64,000 nt of DNA from Mesorhizobium sp. dw_380 (GTDB lineage: Bacteria > Pseudomonadota > Alphaproteobacteria > Rhizobiales > Rhizobiaceae). Below the pieces are notes generated by a model, which worked only from the letters and a program-made list of their open reading frames with translations, ran no database searches and had not been told where the DNA came from. How positions within the stretch are numbered: the first letter of the stretch is position 1; every line of letters starts with the position of its first letter. The translations under genes were made by a program, and so were the position numbers. The stretch spans positions 1-64,000 of the forward strand of contig NZ_JAFFIW010000004.1 in the NCBI RefSeq assembly GCF_018588885.1, given 5' to 3'. Shown piece after piece: positions 17,882-29,070 of this stretch.

Positions 17882-19231
17882 ATGGCCGAACGCTTCCGGA
17901 GCTTTGGCCTTGCCACGCCGCCTGCGGCCAGGGCGATCCACGCCGATGATGCTGTCGCTCTTCTAAAGAGCGGGCAGGCTAAGGACGGGTCGCTGCTGGC
18001 CTATGGCAACGGGCGTTCCTATGGCGATTCCTGCCAGAACCAGGCCGGCGCGGTCGTCGATATGCGAACCCTGAACCACATCCGCGCCTTCAACGCCGAG
18101 ACCGGCGTTCTCGAAGCGGATGCGGGCGTGCTCTTGGCCGATATCATCGCCAACGCAGCACCCCACGGCTTCTTCCCGGCGGTGGTTCCGGGCACGCAGT
18201 TCGTGACGCTCGGCGGCGCCATCGCCAATGACGTACATGGCAAGAACCATCATCGGCGCGGCACCTTCGGCTGTCATGTTGAGAGCTTCACGCTGCTGCG
18301 GTCGGATGGAAAGACCTATCGTTGCTCGACTGCCGACAATCCGTGGCTGTTCCGGGCGACGATCGGCGGCATGGGGCTGACAGGGCTGATCCTGTCGGCA
18401 TCGATCCGGCTGATGCGGGTCCACTCGCTCGACATTGTCGAAAAGACGACGCCGTTTCGCGACTTGGGCGAATTCTTCGACCTCGCCGCGGCGGCGGATC
18501 AGGCCAATGAATATGCGGTCGCCTGGATCGACCAGCTTGCCGGCGGCCGCAACAGCGGGCGCGGGCTGCTGTTTACCGGCAACCACGCCGAGCATGGCTC
18601 GCATGCGGCTTCGCGCGCCCGCGGCAGTCTTTCGGTGCCGCTCCAGCCGCCGTTCAATGTGCTCAACCGGCCGTTCCTGACCGCTTTCAATGCCGCCTAC
18701 CGGTGGAAGAGGGGCCGGGCCACAGTGCCGCGCCAGACCGGCTATCAAGGCTTCTTCTTTCCGCTCGATGACGTGCGCGACTGGAACCGGCTTTATGGCC
18801 CCAATGGACTGTTCCAGCACCAGAGTGTCGTGCCGGAAGAGGCTGCGCGCATCGTTGTGCCTGACCTGCTCGCGGCGGCCCGGCGGGCCGGGCAGGGGTC
18901 CTTTCTCACAGTGCTGAAACGTTTCGGTTCGGTCCGCTCGCCGGCGCTGCTGTCGTTCCCGCGGCCAGGCTATACGCTGACGCTGGATTTCCCCAACAGG
19001 GGGGCGGCGACGCTTGCCCTGCTCGGCGAGCTCGACCGCATCACGATCGCGGCCGGCGGGGCGGTCAATCCTTACAAGGATGCGCGCATGGCTGCTGCAA
19101 CCTTCGCCGCCTCCTTCCCTGACTGGCCGAGACTGGAGGCGCTGCGCGACCCTGCCTTCATGTCCGATTTCTGGGCGCGCACGGCCGGGAGCGTCGACCT
19201 GCGGCGGCGCGGCGCCGAGGCTGCCGAGTAG
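17882..19231 (+). CDS. FAD-binding oxidase, DprE1-like
   Basis: A 449-residue oxidase of the vanillyl-alcohol-oxidase fold. GNGRSYGDSCQN (about residue 43) and PGTQFVTLGGAIANDVHGKNHH (about 105) are the FAD pyrophosphate-binding stretches shared with decaprenylphosphoryl-ribose 2-oxidase. The predicted reaction is oxidation of lipid-linked ribose at C2, the first half of epimerisation to arabinose. It starts 2 bp after the UbiA fusion and would use its product. The usual second-step DprE2 reductase is not evident; an extended epimerase at 19802 may fill that place. Confidence 0.85.
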   Translation: MAERFRSFGLATPPAARAIHADDAVALLKSGQAKDGSLLAYGNGRSYGDSCQNQAGAVVDMRTLNHIRAFNAETGVLEADAGVLLADIIANAAPHGFFPAVVPGTQFVTLGGAIANDVHGKNHHRRGTFGCHVESFTLLRSDGKTYRCSTADNPWLFRATIGGMGLTGLILSASIRLMRVHSLDIVEKTTPFRDLGEFFDLAAAADQANEYAVAWIDQLAGGRNSGRGLLFTGNHAEHGSHAASRARGSLSVPLQPPFNVLNRPFLTAFNAAYRWKRGRATVPRQTGYQGFFFPLDDVRDWNRLYGPNGLFQHQSVVPEEAARIVVPDLLAAARRAGQGSFLTVLKRFGSVRSPALLSFPRPGYTLTLDFPNRGAATLALLGELDRITIAAGGAVNPYKDARMAAATFAASFPDWPRLEALRDPAFMSDFWARTAGSVDLRRRGAEAAE

Positions 19232-19355
19232 ATAAAATTGGAATGAATCGTGGTTAGCGAATGATTAATCGCAAGGTTTACTCAAAATATTGTTGTGAGT
19301 TCACGAAATCTTTTCTGGTTTGTATTAGTTAAGATTACGGGGTGGGTGAGCAGGC
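19232..19355. other. AT-rich gap inside the glycolipid cluster
   Basis: This 124-bp stretch is clearly richer in A and T than its neighbours (for example the run around 19259-19294 and 19312-19340). It probably carries a promoter for the genes from 19356 onward. No gene or clear hairpin was seen. Confidence 0.4.
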
Positions 19356-19805
19356 ATGAAATATATCGTCTTCATTCTCTTTACGGTCATGACCAATGCC
19401 GCAGCACAGCTGATGCTGAAGCAAGGCATGATGTCGCTTGGACCGATCTCGTTCGAGGGCGTCAATCCTCTGTTCAAGGTGCTGCAGATCGTCTTCAGCG
19501 CCTGGGTGTTCCTCGGCCTGTGCACCTTCGTCATCTCGATGGCCTCTCATCTCTATGTGCTGTCCAAGGTCGAGCTTTCCTTTGCCTATCCCTTCCTCAG
19601 CCTCGCCTATGTCGCTGTTGCCATCTTCGCCTATTTCGTCTTCCGCGAGGACCTCAACGGCTGGCGCATCGCCGGCATCGCCTGCATCTGCGTCGGCACG
19701 GTGCTGATCGCGCAGAGTGGTCGGGATTTGGGCGGGAGAGGACATGAGGACCAGACCGCTTCCATCACGCCCGCCAAGATCCAAGCAGACGAGATTGTTC
19801 GATGA
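19356..19805 (+). CDS. Small EamA/SMR-like membrane transporter, possible lipid-linked sugar flippase
   Basis: A 149-residue protein with four hydrophobic helices, a conserved Gln-Lys pair at the end of helix 1 (AAAQLMLKQGM) and SFAYPFLSLAYV in helix 3, as in small multidrug-resistance-like proteins including ArnE/ArnF flippase subunits. A hydrophilic tail of about 30 residues follows helix 4. Its place after UbiA and DprE1 genes suggests it moves a polyprenyl-phosphate pentose across the inner membrane. Its stop overlaps the next start (ATGA). The flippase role is inferred from context. Confidence 0.75.
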   Translation: MKYIVFILFTVMTNAAAQLMLKQGMMSLGPISFEGVNPLFKVLQIVFSAWVFLGLCTFVISMASHLYVLSKVELSFAYPFLSLAYVAVAIFAYFVFREDLNGWRIAGIACICVGTVLIAQSGRDLGGRGHEDQTASITPAKIQADEIVR

Positions 19806-20809
19806 GACATGTGATTTTCGGCGGTGACGGCTTCGTCGGCCGCCACCTTGCGCCCAAGCTCGTGGCCGATGGCGAAGAGGTTGTCGTCGCCGACATCGTC
19901 AAAAGCGACCTTGCGCACTACCGCAATGTCCGGTTCGTTCAATGCGATGTCACCGATGCTGCGTCGGTCACGGCGGTTGGGCTGAAGGCCGACGACATGG
20001 TCTACAATCTGTCGGCAAAGATGCTGTCGCCGATCCAGGTGCGCGCCAAGCGGCACGATTTCTTCTTTCCGGTCAACTTCCATGGCACCGAGCACATCAT
20101 GCAGGCGATGGACAGGGCCGGCGCGCCCAGGCTCGTCCACTACACGACCGACATGATCTACGGTCACACGGTCACCCAGCCGATGACCGAGGAGCATCCT
20201 GTCGCGCCGCTCGGCGAATATGGCTGGTCGAAACAGAAGACCGAGGAACTGGCCGCGCAATGGCGCAAGCGCGGCATGTCGATCTCGCTGTTTCGCCCGC
20301 GGCTGATCATCGGGCCCGGGCGGCTCGGCATCCTCGAAAAACTGTTCAAGCTGATCGACTGGAGTTTTCCGGTGCCGATGATCGGGTCGGGCAGGAACCC
20401 CTACCAATTCATTTCTGTTTTCGATTGCGCGGAAGCTGCCCGCGCGGCCTGGAAAGCCGGCGTGCCAAACGAGGCCTACAATCTCGGCTCGCTCAATCCG
20501 CCGCCGGTGAAGAAGCTGCTCGGTGACCTGATCCGGCATGCCGGTTCGAAATCGATCCTGATCCCGACACCGGGCTGGGCGGTCAAGCGCACGCTCGACC
20601 TGCTCGATCTCATGAACATGCCGATCATGGACCCGGAGCAGTATCTGATCGCCGACGAGGAGTGCGTGCTCGACGTCTCCAAGGCCGAACGCCAGCTTGG
20701 CTGGGTGCCGCAATATCGCGACGAGGACATGCTGATCGCCGCCTACAGCGAATATCGCGCCAAGAAGGCGGGGCACGCCGTCGCCACCAAACATGTGCCC
20801 GCCGAATAG
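19802..20809 (+). CDS. NAD-dependent epimerase/dehydratase (extended SDR)
   Basis: A 335-residue extended short-chain dehydrogenase. The N-terminal GGDGFVGRH is the NAD-binding loop; YTTDMIYG near residue 118 and YGWSKQK near 140 give the Thr/Ser and Tyr-x3-Lys catalytic residues. Such enzymes epimerise, dehydrate or reduce nucleotide or lipid-linked sugars. It is translationally coupled to the upstream flippase-like gene. In this cluster it could act as the reductase that completes pentose epimerisation, but it belongs to a different SDR subgroup from DprE2, so this is speculative. Confidence 0.82.
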   Translation: MRHVIFGGDGFVGRHLAPKLVADGEEVVVADIVKSDLAHYRNVRFVQCDVTDAASVTAVGLKADDMVYNLSAKMLSPIQVRAKRHDFFFPVNFHGTEHIMQAMDRAGAPRLVHYTTDMIYGHTVTQPMTEEHPVAPLGEYGWSKQKTEELAAQWRKRGMSISLFRPRLIIGPGRLGILEKLFKLIDWSFPVPMIGSGRNPYQFISVFDCAEAARAAWKAGVPNEAYNLGSLNPPPVKKLLGDLIRHAGSKSILIPTPGWAVKRTLDLLDLMNMPIMDPEQYLIADEECVLDVSKAERQLGWVPQYRDEDMLIAAYSEYRAKKAGHAVATKHVPAE

Positions 20810-20871
20810 CTGGTTCGCCGAACAGTTTTATGGCGCACGACGCTCGTCGTCAGCGCGGACAGGAGATTGAA

Positions 20872-22344
20872 ATGACCGTCATGGCCAAGCCCGAACAGAC
20901 GAGCGCTCGCACCAGGGTGAGCGCGCCGGCGCTGTCGCCAGCCACCATCGCCAAGCCTGACCTGATCAGCGTCGAGCAGGCCAAGGGGATGGACGTTGCC
21001 CGCATGACCGACCTGTTCAAGGCGCATCTCAACCCCGGTCAGCTGCATTTCATGAAGCTGCTCGGCTTCCACAAGATCAAGATCGAGCGCGCCGAAGGCA
21101 TGTTCTACATCGACCAGAACGGCCGCAAGATCCTCGATTTCTTCGGCGGTTTCGGGTCGCTGGCCTTTGGCCACAACCACCCACGCATTCTGGAGGCGCG
21201 GAAAAAATTCCAGGAAGAGAAGCGTCAGGAAATCGCCATCGCCTTCATGTCGCAATATGCGGCTGCATTGGCGCACAACCTCGCAAAATGTTCGCCTGGC
21301 GATCTCGATATGGTGTTTTTGGGCTCGTCCGGCTCGGAGGCGATGGAAGCGGCGGTGAAGCTCGCCGAGCGCGCCGCCGGCCCGAAGCGGCCGAAGATCG
21401 TCTATGCCGAGAATTCCTTTCACGGCAAGACCAAGGGCGTGTTGGGCATCACCGATGGCCAGCTCTACCGCGCCGACTTCAAGATGGCGGACAATACGGT
21501 GCGCATTCCCTTTGCCGATATCGAGGCGGTCGAGCGCCTGTTCCGTTCTGATCCGGAGGTCGGCGTCATCGTGCTCGAAACCATCCAGGGCGGCGGCGGC
21601 ATCATCCAGGCGCCGGCCGACTACTGGCAGAAGCTGCGGGCGCTGTGCGACCAGTACGGCGTGCTGTGGGTCGCCGACGAAGTGCAGTGCGGTTATGGCC
21701 GCTCCGGCCGCTTCTATGCCTTCGAGCATTACGGCGTCGTTCCCGACGTGACGGCGCTGGCGAAGTCGCTCGGTGGCGGCAAGGCGGCGGTCGGCGCGAT
21801 GATCGCCAGGCGCGAGGTCTACATGAAAGCCTATGGCACGCCAAAGACGGCGATGATCCATGCCATGGCGACCTTCGGCGGCATGGGCGAGGCCTGCGTC
21901 ACCTCGATCGAGGCGCTCAACGTGCTCTATGACGAGGGCCTGATCGACAACGCCGCCGTCACCGGCGACTACCTGCTGCAGCGTCTGCAGGCGCTCAAGG
22001 AAAAATACCCCAAGATCATCAAGGATGTGCGCGGCAAAGGCTTTATGGTCGGGCTGGAGTTCCACGACTTCTCGCAGACCTTGCCGATGGTGCTGCGGCC
22101 TGTGGTCAGCGTGCTCGACGACAAGCTGAAGGGTTCGCTGTCCGGCTTCGTCGGTGCGCTGCTCCTGCGCGACTATGACGTGCTCGTCGCCTTCACCGAA
22201 TACAACCGTAACGTCATCCGGCTCGAGCCGCCGCTGATCTGCCAGCGCGAGCATGTCGACCGTTTCGTCGATGCCTTCGACAGTCTGTTGTCGCGCGGCA
22301 TCGTGGGAATCGTGAAGGATTTCGTCAAAAGCCAGGTCCGTTAA
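20872..22344 (+). CDS. Class III PLP-dependent aminotransferase
   Basis: A 490-residue aminotransferase of the ornithine/acetylornithine type. The FGGFGSLAFGHNHP segment (about 90-103), GSSGSEAMEAAVK (about 145), VADEVQCGYGRSG (about 268) and the Schiff-base Lys in AKSLGGGK (about 300) are all present. The ATG at 20872 follows AGGAGA and matches family length; upstream in-frame sequence is not conserved. It stands 62 bp after the epimerase and 23 bp before the membrane protein, so it may supply an amino group to a sugar, lipid or head group made by this cluster. Substrate not determined. Confidence 0.85.
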   Translation: MTVMAKPEQTSARTRVSAPALSPATIAKPDLISVEQAKGMDVARMTDLFKAHLNPGQLHFMKLLGFHKIKIERAEGMFYIDQNGRKILDFFGGFGSLAFGHNHPRILEARKKFQEEKRQEIAIAFMSQYAAALAHNLAKCSPGDLDMVFLGSSGSEAMEAAVKLAERAAGPKRPKIVYAENSFHGKTKGVLGITDGQLYRADFKMADNTVRIPFADIEAVERLFRSDPEVGVIVLETIQGGGGIIQAPADYWQKLRALCDQYGVLWVADEVQCGYGRSGRFYAFEHYGVVPDVTALAKSLGGGKAAVGAMIARREVYMKAYGTPKTAMIHAMATFGGMGEACVTSIEALNVLYDEGLIDNAAVTGDYLLQRLQALKEKYPKIIKDVRGKGFMVGLEFHDFSQTLPMVLRPVVSVLDDKLKGSLSGFVGALLLRDYDVLVAFTEYNRNVIRLEPPLICQREHVDRFVDAFDSLLSRGIVGIVKDFVKSQVR

Positions 22345-22367
22345 AACGGAAGTTCGCTGAGTAAACC

Positions 22368-23600
22368 ATGCTGACCAAGTCGCCCGCTGCGCAAAACCCG
22401 CTCGACCGGCTCGCCGAGGCCGGCTTGGCGTGGGGCGAGGGGACTTATGCGCGGCTGGCCGCACCCATCGGCGCGGCGGCCTTCGCGCTCTACATCCTTT
22501 TGACGGCGTTCACGGCCTGGGTGATGCCCGAAGCCAATTGGGACATGCTGCCCTATCTCGCAATATCAGGGGAAAGCTCCTATCCCGATGCGCAGGCGCT
22601 GCACGATTATGCCTACAGCACCGTCAGATCGGGCGTGTCGGCCGGCGACTACAAGACGCTGACCGACGATGGCGGCGGCTTCCGCAGCCACATGACGGAG
22701 AATGCCGCCGACTTCCATTCACTGCTCGGCATGTACCGGATCAAGTTCCTCTATGCCGAGATCCTGTCGACGTTGAGCGCGGCGATGTCACCGGTCGAGG
22801 CGATGCGGCTGGTGCAGGTGTTTTCGGTGCTGCTGTTCGGCGGCATCACGCTGCTCTGGCTGCGCAGGGAAAAAGCATTGGCCATGGCGCCGGTGGTCGG
22901 CGCGGTGCTGATCATGGCCGATTTCGGCGATGCGGCGCGTGCTTCGACGCCGGATCTACTGACGTCGGCGCTGCTGCTCGGCGGGCTCTACGCCTATGTC
23001 CGCGGCCGCGAGGTGGCGACGGCGATCCTGCTCTTCCTCGCCTTCATGGTGCGGCCGGACAATATCGTGTTCCTTGCCATTTTCGCGATGCTGCTTGTTG
23101 CCTTCCGGCAGAAGGCATGGGGCGCGCTGGCCGGCTTTGCCGCGTCCCTCATCGCCTATTTCGCCATCTCGCACTGGGCCCATCATCCCGGCTGGTGGCC
23201 GCATCTGTGGTTTTCCAGCATCGAGCAGCACTACAATATGGACGGGTTCGAGCCGGCGTTCTCGGCCGCCGCCTATCTCAGGACCTTTGCGACTTCGCTG
23301 CTGCGAGCCGTCAACCTGAACAGCTGGGTCGGCGTTTCGGTGCTGGCGCTGGCCGGCTGGTTTGCGGCCGGCCGCGCCGGCTTCTGGCTTGATCGCCGTG
23401 CCGGCGTCCTGTTCGCCGCGCTGGTGCTTGGCGCGCTGGCGAAGTTCACCGTCTTTCCGATCCACGATACGCGCATCTATTTCCCGCATCTGATCCCGCC
23501 ATTCCTGCTGCTGGCGACGCCGTTCATGGCGCTCTGGGCGGCCGTGGCTCGTGGCCAGCATCGCGCCGCCTTGCACGTCATATCAGGAGACAAGCCATGA
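22368..23600 (+). CDS. Multi-spanning membrane protein, possible GT-C-type glycosyltransferase
   Basis: A 410-residue protein with about ten hydrophobic helices. The first periplasmic loop has EANWDMLPY, in the position where GT-C transferases carry their acidic catalytic residues, followed by a loop of about 70 residues. I do not recognise a named family with certainty. In a cluster that makes a lipid-linked pentose, a transferase that uses such a donor on the periplasmic side would be expected, and this is the best candidate. Its stop overlaps the FkbM methyltransferase start by four bases. Confidence 0.6.
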   Translation: MLTKSPAAQNPLDRLAEAGLAWGEGTYARLAAPIGAAAFALYILLTAFTAWVMPEANWDMLPYLAISGESSYPDAQALHDYAYSTVRSGVSAGDYKTLTDDGGGFRSHMTENAADFHSLLGMYRIKFLYAEILSTLSAAMSPVEAMRLVQVFSVLLFGGITLLWLRREKALAMAPVVGAVLIMADFGDAARASTPDLLTSALLLGGLYAYVRGREVATAILLFLAFMVRPDNIVFLAIFAMLLVAFRQKAWGALAGFAASLIAYFAISHWAHHPGWWPHLWFSSIEQHYNMDGFEPAFSAAAYLRTFATSLLRAVNLNSWVGVSVLALAGWFAAGRAGFWLDRRAGVLFAALVLGALAKFTVFPIHDTRIYFPHLIPPFLLLATPFMALWAAVARGQHRAALHVISGDKP

Positions 23601-24355
23601 GTTCGCTATCCGGCCTGACGCGCATCGCGCTGTCGCTTGGCCTTCCCTCAGGCCTGCTCGATCGCGGGCCATCGCTGCGCGGCACGAAATTCCTCGCCAG
23701 GGCAGCGCTGAAGGCGCGTTTCGGCGGGTCGGGGCGGCCTTTCCAGATGGTCAATGTCGGCGCTTGCGACGGCGCGCTGTTCGATGACGTCACGCCTTGG
23801 CTGCATAAGATTCCGCGCGCCCGCGCGATGCTGGTCGAGCCGATCCCGTACAATCAGAAGCGGCTGCGCGCCAACTATCCCGATACGGATCGCTTTGTCA
23901 TCGAGCCCGTGGCGGTGACCAGGACCAAGGGCACAATCACCGTTCACACCTTCGATGCCGCGGCGCTCGAGGCCGGCACGCTGCCGATCGAGTTCATCGG
24001 CTGCTCATCGGTCACCGACACCAACCTGATGTCGGGCAAGAATGCCTGGGGCGAGGCCGACGCCAACTTCAACAAATTCGTGCCGCACCTCAGGGATATC
24101 GAGGTGCCGTCGGAAACGCTGCAGACATTGCTCGACCGCAACGGCATTGCCCATATCGACGCCTTCCTCGTCGATTGCGAGGGCGCCGACTGGATGGTGT
24201 TCGAGCAGCTCGACCTCGAGCGCTACCGCCCCGGCATGATCAAGGTCGAGGTCGGCGCGCTGCCGGCCCCGGAGATTGGTCAGGTTGTGGTCAAGCTGAA
24301 GACCGCGGGCTACCAGGTCGGCTTCCAGGCCGAGGACATCTGGGCCTTCGCCTAG
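23597..24355 (+). CDS. FkbM family methyltransferase
   Basis: A 252-residue SAM-dependent methyltransferase. VNVGACDGALFDDVTPWL (about 52-69) is the SAM-binding first motif; LVEPIPYN near residue 80 and DAFLVDCEGADWMV near 190 are typical of FkbM proteins, which O-methylate sugars and polyketides. The ATG overlaps the stop of the membrane protein gene, linking it to the glycolipid cluster. It could methylate the pentose or its acceptor. Last gene of the cluster. Confidence 0.82.
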   Translation: MSSLSGLTRIALSLGLPSGLLDRGPSLRGTKFLARAALKARFGGSGRPFQMVNVGACDGALFDDVTPWLHKIPRARAMLVEPIPYNQKRLRANYPDTDRFVIEPVAVTRTKGTITVHTFDAAALEAGTLPIEFIGCSSVTDTNLMSGKNAWGEADANFNKFVPHLRDIEVPSETLQTLLDRNGIAHIDAFLVDCEGADWMVFEQLDLERYRPGMIKVEVGALPAPEIGQVVVKLKTAGYQVGFQAEDIWAFA

Positions 24356-24457
24356 GCTTCGCGGCCAACCTTCCGTTCACAACGGCAATCAGTCCCGATT
24401 GCCGCACGGCCAAATACGCTTGACAAGATAGCGACGGCCCGTTCAACTCCAAGAATT

Positions 24458-26517
<2,060 letters not shown>

Positions 26518-26520
26518 GCC

Positions 26521-27498
26521 ATGCGCCGCGTCCTTGTCAAAGGCGCCGGTGTGGCAGGCCTCACCGTCGCCCATGAATTAGCCGCGCGGGGTGCGTCCGT
26601 CACGGTTGCTGAAATTCGGAGCCAGATGGGCGGCAACGCGTCATGGTCTGCAGGCGGCATGTTAGCGCCATGGTGCGAGCGCGAGAGCGCCGAGCAACCG
26701 GTACTGGATCTCGGACGCGGCGCCGCCGACTGGTGGGATGCCGTTCTGCCCGGCCAGGCGACGCGGGCGGGAACGCTCGTCGTCGCGCCGCCGCGCGATG
26801 TGGGCGAGCTCGACCGCTTCGCCAGCCGCACCTCGGGCCATCGCTGGCTGGGCGAGGAGGACATCGCAAAGCTGGAGCCCGACCTCGCCGGCCGCTTCAA
26901 GCGGGGCCTGTTCTTCTCTGGCGAAGCGCATCTCGACCCGCGCCGGGTGATGACGGCGCTTCATGACAAGCTCGTCGCGATGGGCGTCGACTTCCGTTTC
27001 GCAATCGACGGCCAAGGCCTTCCCGGTTTCGAATGCGAGGTCGACTGCCGGGGGATCGCGGCGGATGACGCGGCGCTGCGCGGCGTTCGCGGCGAGATGC
27101 TGATCCTGCGCACGCCGGATATCTCGCTGTCTCGCCCCGTCCGGCTGCTGCATCCGCGCTTTCCGCTCTACATCGTGCCGCGCGCCGATCACCATTTCAT
27201 GGCCGGCGCGACGATGATCGAAAGCGATGAGGTCGGCCCGGTCACCGTCCGTTCCATGATGGAGCTGGCCGGCGCCGCCTGCGCGCTCCATCCGGCCTTT
27301 GGCGAGGCGGCAATCGTCGAAACGAGCGCCGGTGTCCGCCCAGCCTTTGCCGATAATTTGCCACGCATCGAAACGCTCGGAAACGGCGTCGCGATCAACG
27401 GGCTTTATCGCCATGGCTTCCTGCTTGCCCCTGCCATGGCGCGGCAGGCCGCTGACATCCTCTTCGATATCGACAAACGCGTAGGAGCTTGCGCATGA
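26521..27498 (+). CDS. thiO: Glycine oxidase ThiO
   Basis: A 325-residue DAO-fold flavoprotein: GAGVAGLTVAHELAARG (residues 8-24) binds FAD, and the C-terminal NGLYRHGFLLAPAMA is the usual ThiO end. It oxidises glycine to the imine used for the thiazole ring; this oxygen-dependent route replaces ThiH and indicates an aerobe. The glycine could come from sarcosine oxidation elsewhere in the window. Its stop overlaps the thiS start (ATGA). Confidence 0.94.
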   Translation: MRRVLVKGAGVAGLTVAHELAARGASVTVAEIRSQMGGNASWSAGGMLAPWCERESAEQPVLDLGRGAADWWDAVLPGQATRAGTLVVAPPRDVGELDRFASRTSGHRWLGEEDIAKLEPDLAGRFKRGLFFSGEAHLDPRRVMTALHDKLVAMGVDFRFAIDGQGLPGFECEVDCRGIAADDAALRGVRGEMLILRTPDISLSRPVRLLHPRFPLYIVPRADHHFMAGATMIESDEVGPVTVRSMMELAGAACALHPAFGEAAIVETSAGVRPAFADNLPRIETLGNGVAINGLYRHGFLLAPAMARQAADILFDIDKRVGACA

Positions 27499-27692
27499 AA
27501 CTGATCGTTAACGGAGAAGCCCTGGACAGCGTCGCCGCAACGCTGGCGGCCCTGCTTGCCGAGCTTGACTATGAAGGCGACTGGCTGGCGACGGCCGTCA
27601 ATAGTGACCTCGTACACAAAGCCGAACGAGTGGAATTCCGATTGAACGACGGCGATCGGATCGAAATCCTTTCGCCCATGCAGGGAGGCTAG
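27495..27692 (+). CDS. thiS: Sulfur carrier protein ThiS
   Basis: A 65-residue ubiquitin-like sulfur carrier ending in MQGG; the final Gly-Gly is adenylated and converted to a thiocarboxylate that gives sulfur to the thiazole. The ATG at 27495 overlaps the thiO stop and begins with the first beta strand MKLIVNGE. thiG starts 2 bases after its stop. No thiF was seen in the window, so the adenylating enzyme must be encoded elsewhere. Confidence 0.95.
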   Translation: MKLIVNGEALDSVAATLAALLAELDYEGDWLATAVNSDLVHKAERVEFRLNDGDRIEILSPMQGG

Positions 27693-27694
27693 AC

Positions 27695-28468
27695 ATGTTC
27701 GATCTTCTCGGAGCGGCACTGCCTTCGCGCCTGTTTCTCGGCACCGCCCAGTATCCTTCGCCGGTCATCCTCGCCGATGCGGTCAAGACGTCGGGTGCCT
27801 CGGTGGTGACGGTCTCGCTGCGCCGTGAAATGGCCGGCGGCAGGGGCGGCGAGAAATTCTGGTCGCTGGTCAACTCGCTGGGCGTGAGGATCCTGCCCAA
27901 CACCGCCGGCTGTCACTCCGTGAAGGAAGCCGTCACGACCGCGAAGATGGCGCGCGAGGTCTTCGGCACGTCGTGGATCAAGCTCGAAGTGATCGGCAAC
28001 CATGACACGCTACAGCCGGACGTGTTCGGCCTGGTCGAAGCTGCCCGCATCCTGTGCGAAGACGGTTTTACAGTGTTCCCGTATACCACTGACGATCTCG
28101 TTGTCGCCGAGCGGCTGCTCGGCGCGGGCTGCAAGGTTCTGATGCCGTGGTGCGCGCCGATCGGCTCGGCTCTCGGGCCGGTCAACATCATGGCGCTGCG
28201 CTCGATGCGTGGGCATTTCCCCGACGTTCCATTGATTGTGGATGCCGGGCTTGGACGACCGTCGCACGCGGCAACCGTCATGGAACTCGGCTTTGATGCC
28301 GTGCTCCTCAACACGGCGGTGGCCAAGGCGGCCGATCCTGTCGGCATGGCGCGCGCTTTCAGCAAGGCAGTCGACGCCGGGCGGGAGGCCTTCGGTTCGG
28401 GATTGCTCGAGCCCCGCGATGTCGCCGTGCCATCGACGCCGACATTCGGCAGGGCGGTTCTTTCATGA
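27695..28468 (+). CDS. thiG: Thiazole synthase
   Basis: A 257-residue TIM-barrel enzyme that joins deoxyxylulose phosphate, the ThiS thiocarboxylate and dehydroglycine. [11 protein letters not shown] near the start, WIKLEVIGN with the Schiff-base Lys (about 95), [27 protein letters not shown] phosphate-binding loop (about 182) and [12 protein letters not shown] are conserved. Its stop overlaps the thiE start (ATGA). Confidence 0.96.
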   Translation: MFDLLGAALPSRLFLGTAQYPSPVILADAVKTSGASVVTVSLRREMAGGRGGEKFWSLVNSLGVRILPNTAGCHSVKEAVTTAKMAREVFGTSWIKLEVIGNHDTLQPDVFGLVEAARILCEDGFTVFPYTTDDLVVAERLLGAGCKVLMPWCAPIGSALGPVNIMALRSMRGHFPDVPLIVDAGLGRPSHAATVMELGFDAVLLNTAVAKAADPVGMARAFSKAVDAGREAFGSGLLEPRDVAVPSTPTFGRAVLS

Positions 28469-29070
28469 AGCTCGATCCGTTCTACCTGATCGTCGACAGC
28501 GCCGCCTGGATCGAGCGGCTGGTGCCGCTTGGCGTCAGGCTGGTGCAGCTCCGCATCAAGGACATGGACGAGGACGGGCTGCGCGTGGAAATCCGCAAGG
28601 CAAAAGCCTTGTGCGCCCGGCACCATTGCCAGCTCATCGTCAATGATCATTGGCGCCTGGCGATCGAGGAGGGCTGCGACTTCGTTCATCTGGGTCAGGA
28701 GGATCTGCAAGCCGCCAACCTCCCTGAGATACGGGCGGCCGGCATCAGGCTCGGACTGAGCACCCACGATCATGCCGAGCTGGCGACGGCCATAGCCGCC
28801 GCGCCCGATTACCTTGCGCTAGGTCCCGTCTACCCAACCATCCTGAAGAAGATGAAATGGGCGCCGCAGGGGCTCGAAAGGCTCCGGGTTTGGAAGGGCA
28901 TGGTCGCGCCCACTCCGCTGGTCGCCATCGGCGGCCTCAATCCCGAGCGGCTTGATGGCGTTTTTGAGGCTGGTGCCGACAGCGCTGCGGTGGTGACCGA
29001 CATAACGCTGAACCCGGATCCCGAGGCGCGGGCCAGGGAATGGCTCGAAAAGACGAAGCGATGGCGCTGA
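28465..29070 (+). CDS. thiE: Thiamine phosphate synthase
   Basis: A 201-residue TIM barrel that couples HMP pyrophosphate with thiazole phosphate. [13 protein letters not shown] (about 27-39), [10 protein letters not shown] (about 58), FVHLGQEDL (about 73) and LALGPVYPT (about 114) are the expected pyrophosphate, magnesium and thiazole contacts. The N-terminus is shorter than in many homologues but all barrel motifs are present. It overlaps thiG by 4 and thiD by 10 bases. Confidence 0.94.
   Translation: MKLDPFYLIVDSAAWIERLVPLGVRLVQLRIKDMDEDGLRVEIRKAKALCARHHCQLIVNDHWRLAIEEGCDFVHLGQEDLQAANLPEIRAAGIRLGLSTHDHAELATAIAAAPDYLALGPVYPTILKKMKWAPQGLERLRVWKGMVAPTPLVAIGGLNPERLDGVFEAGADSAAVVTDITLNPDPEARAREWLEKTKRWR

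Noticed and set aside
20743..22464. A long open frame antisense to the class III aminotransferase.
   Set aside because: The sense strand carries a complete aminotransferase; the antisense product is low-complexity and His/Arg/Ala-rich with no recognisable domain.
24356..24457. Short open frames between the FkbM gene and the riboswitch.
   Set aside because: None has a ribosome site or family features; the stretch is better read as promoter and leader for the thiamine operon.
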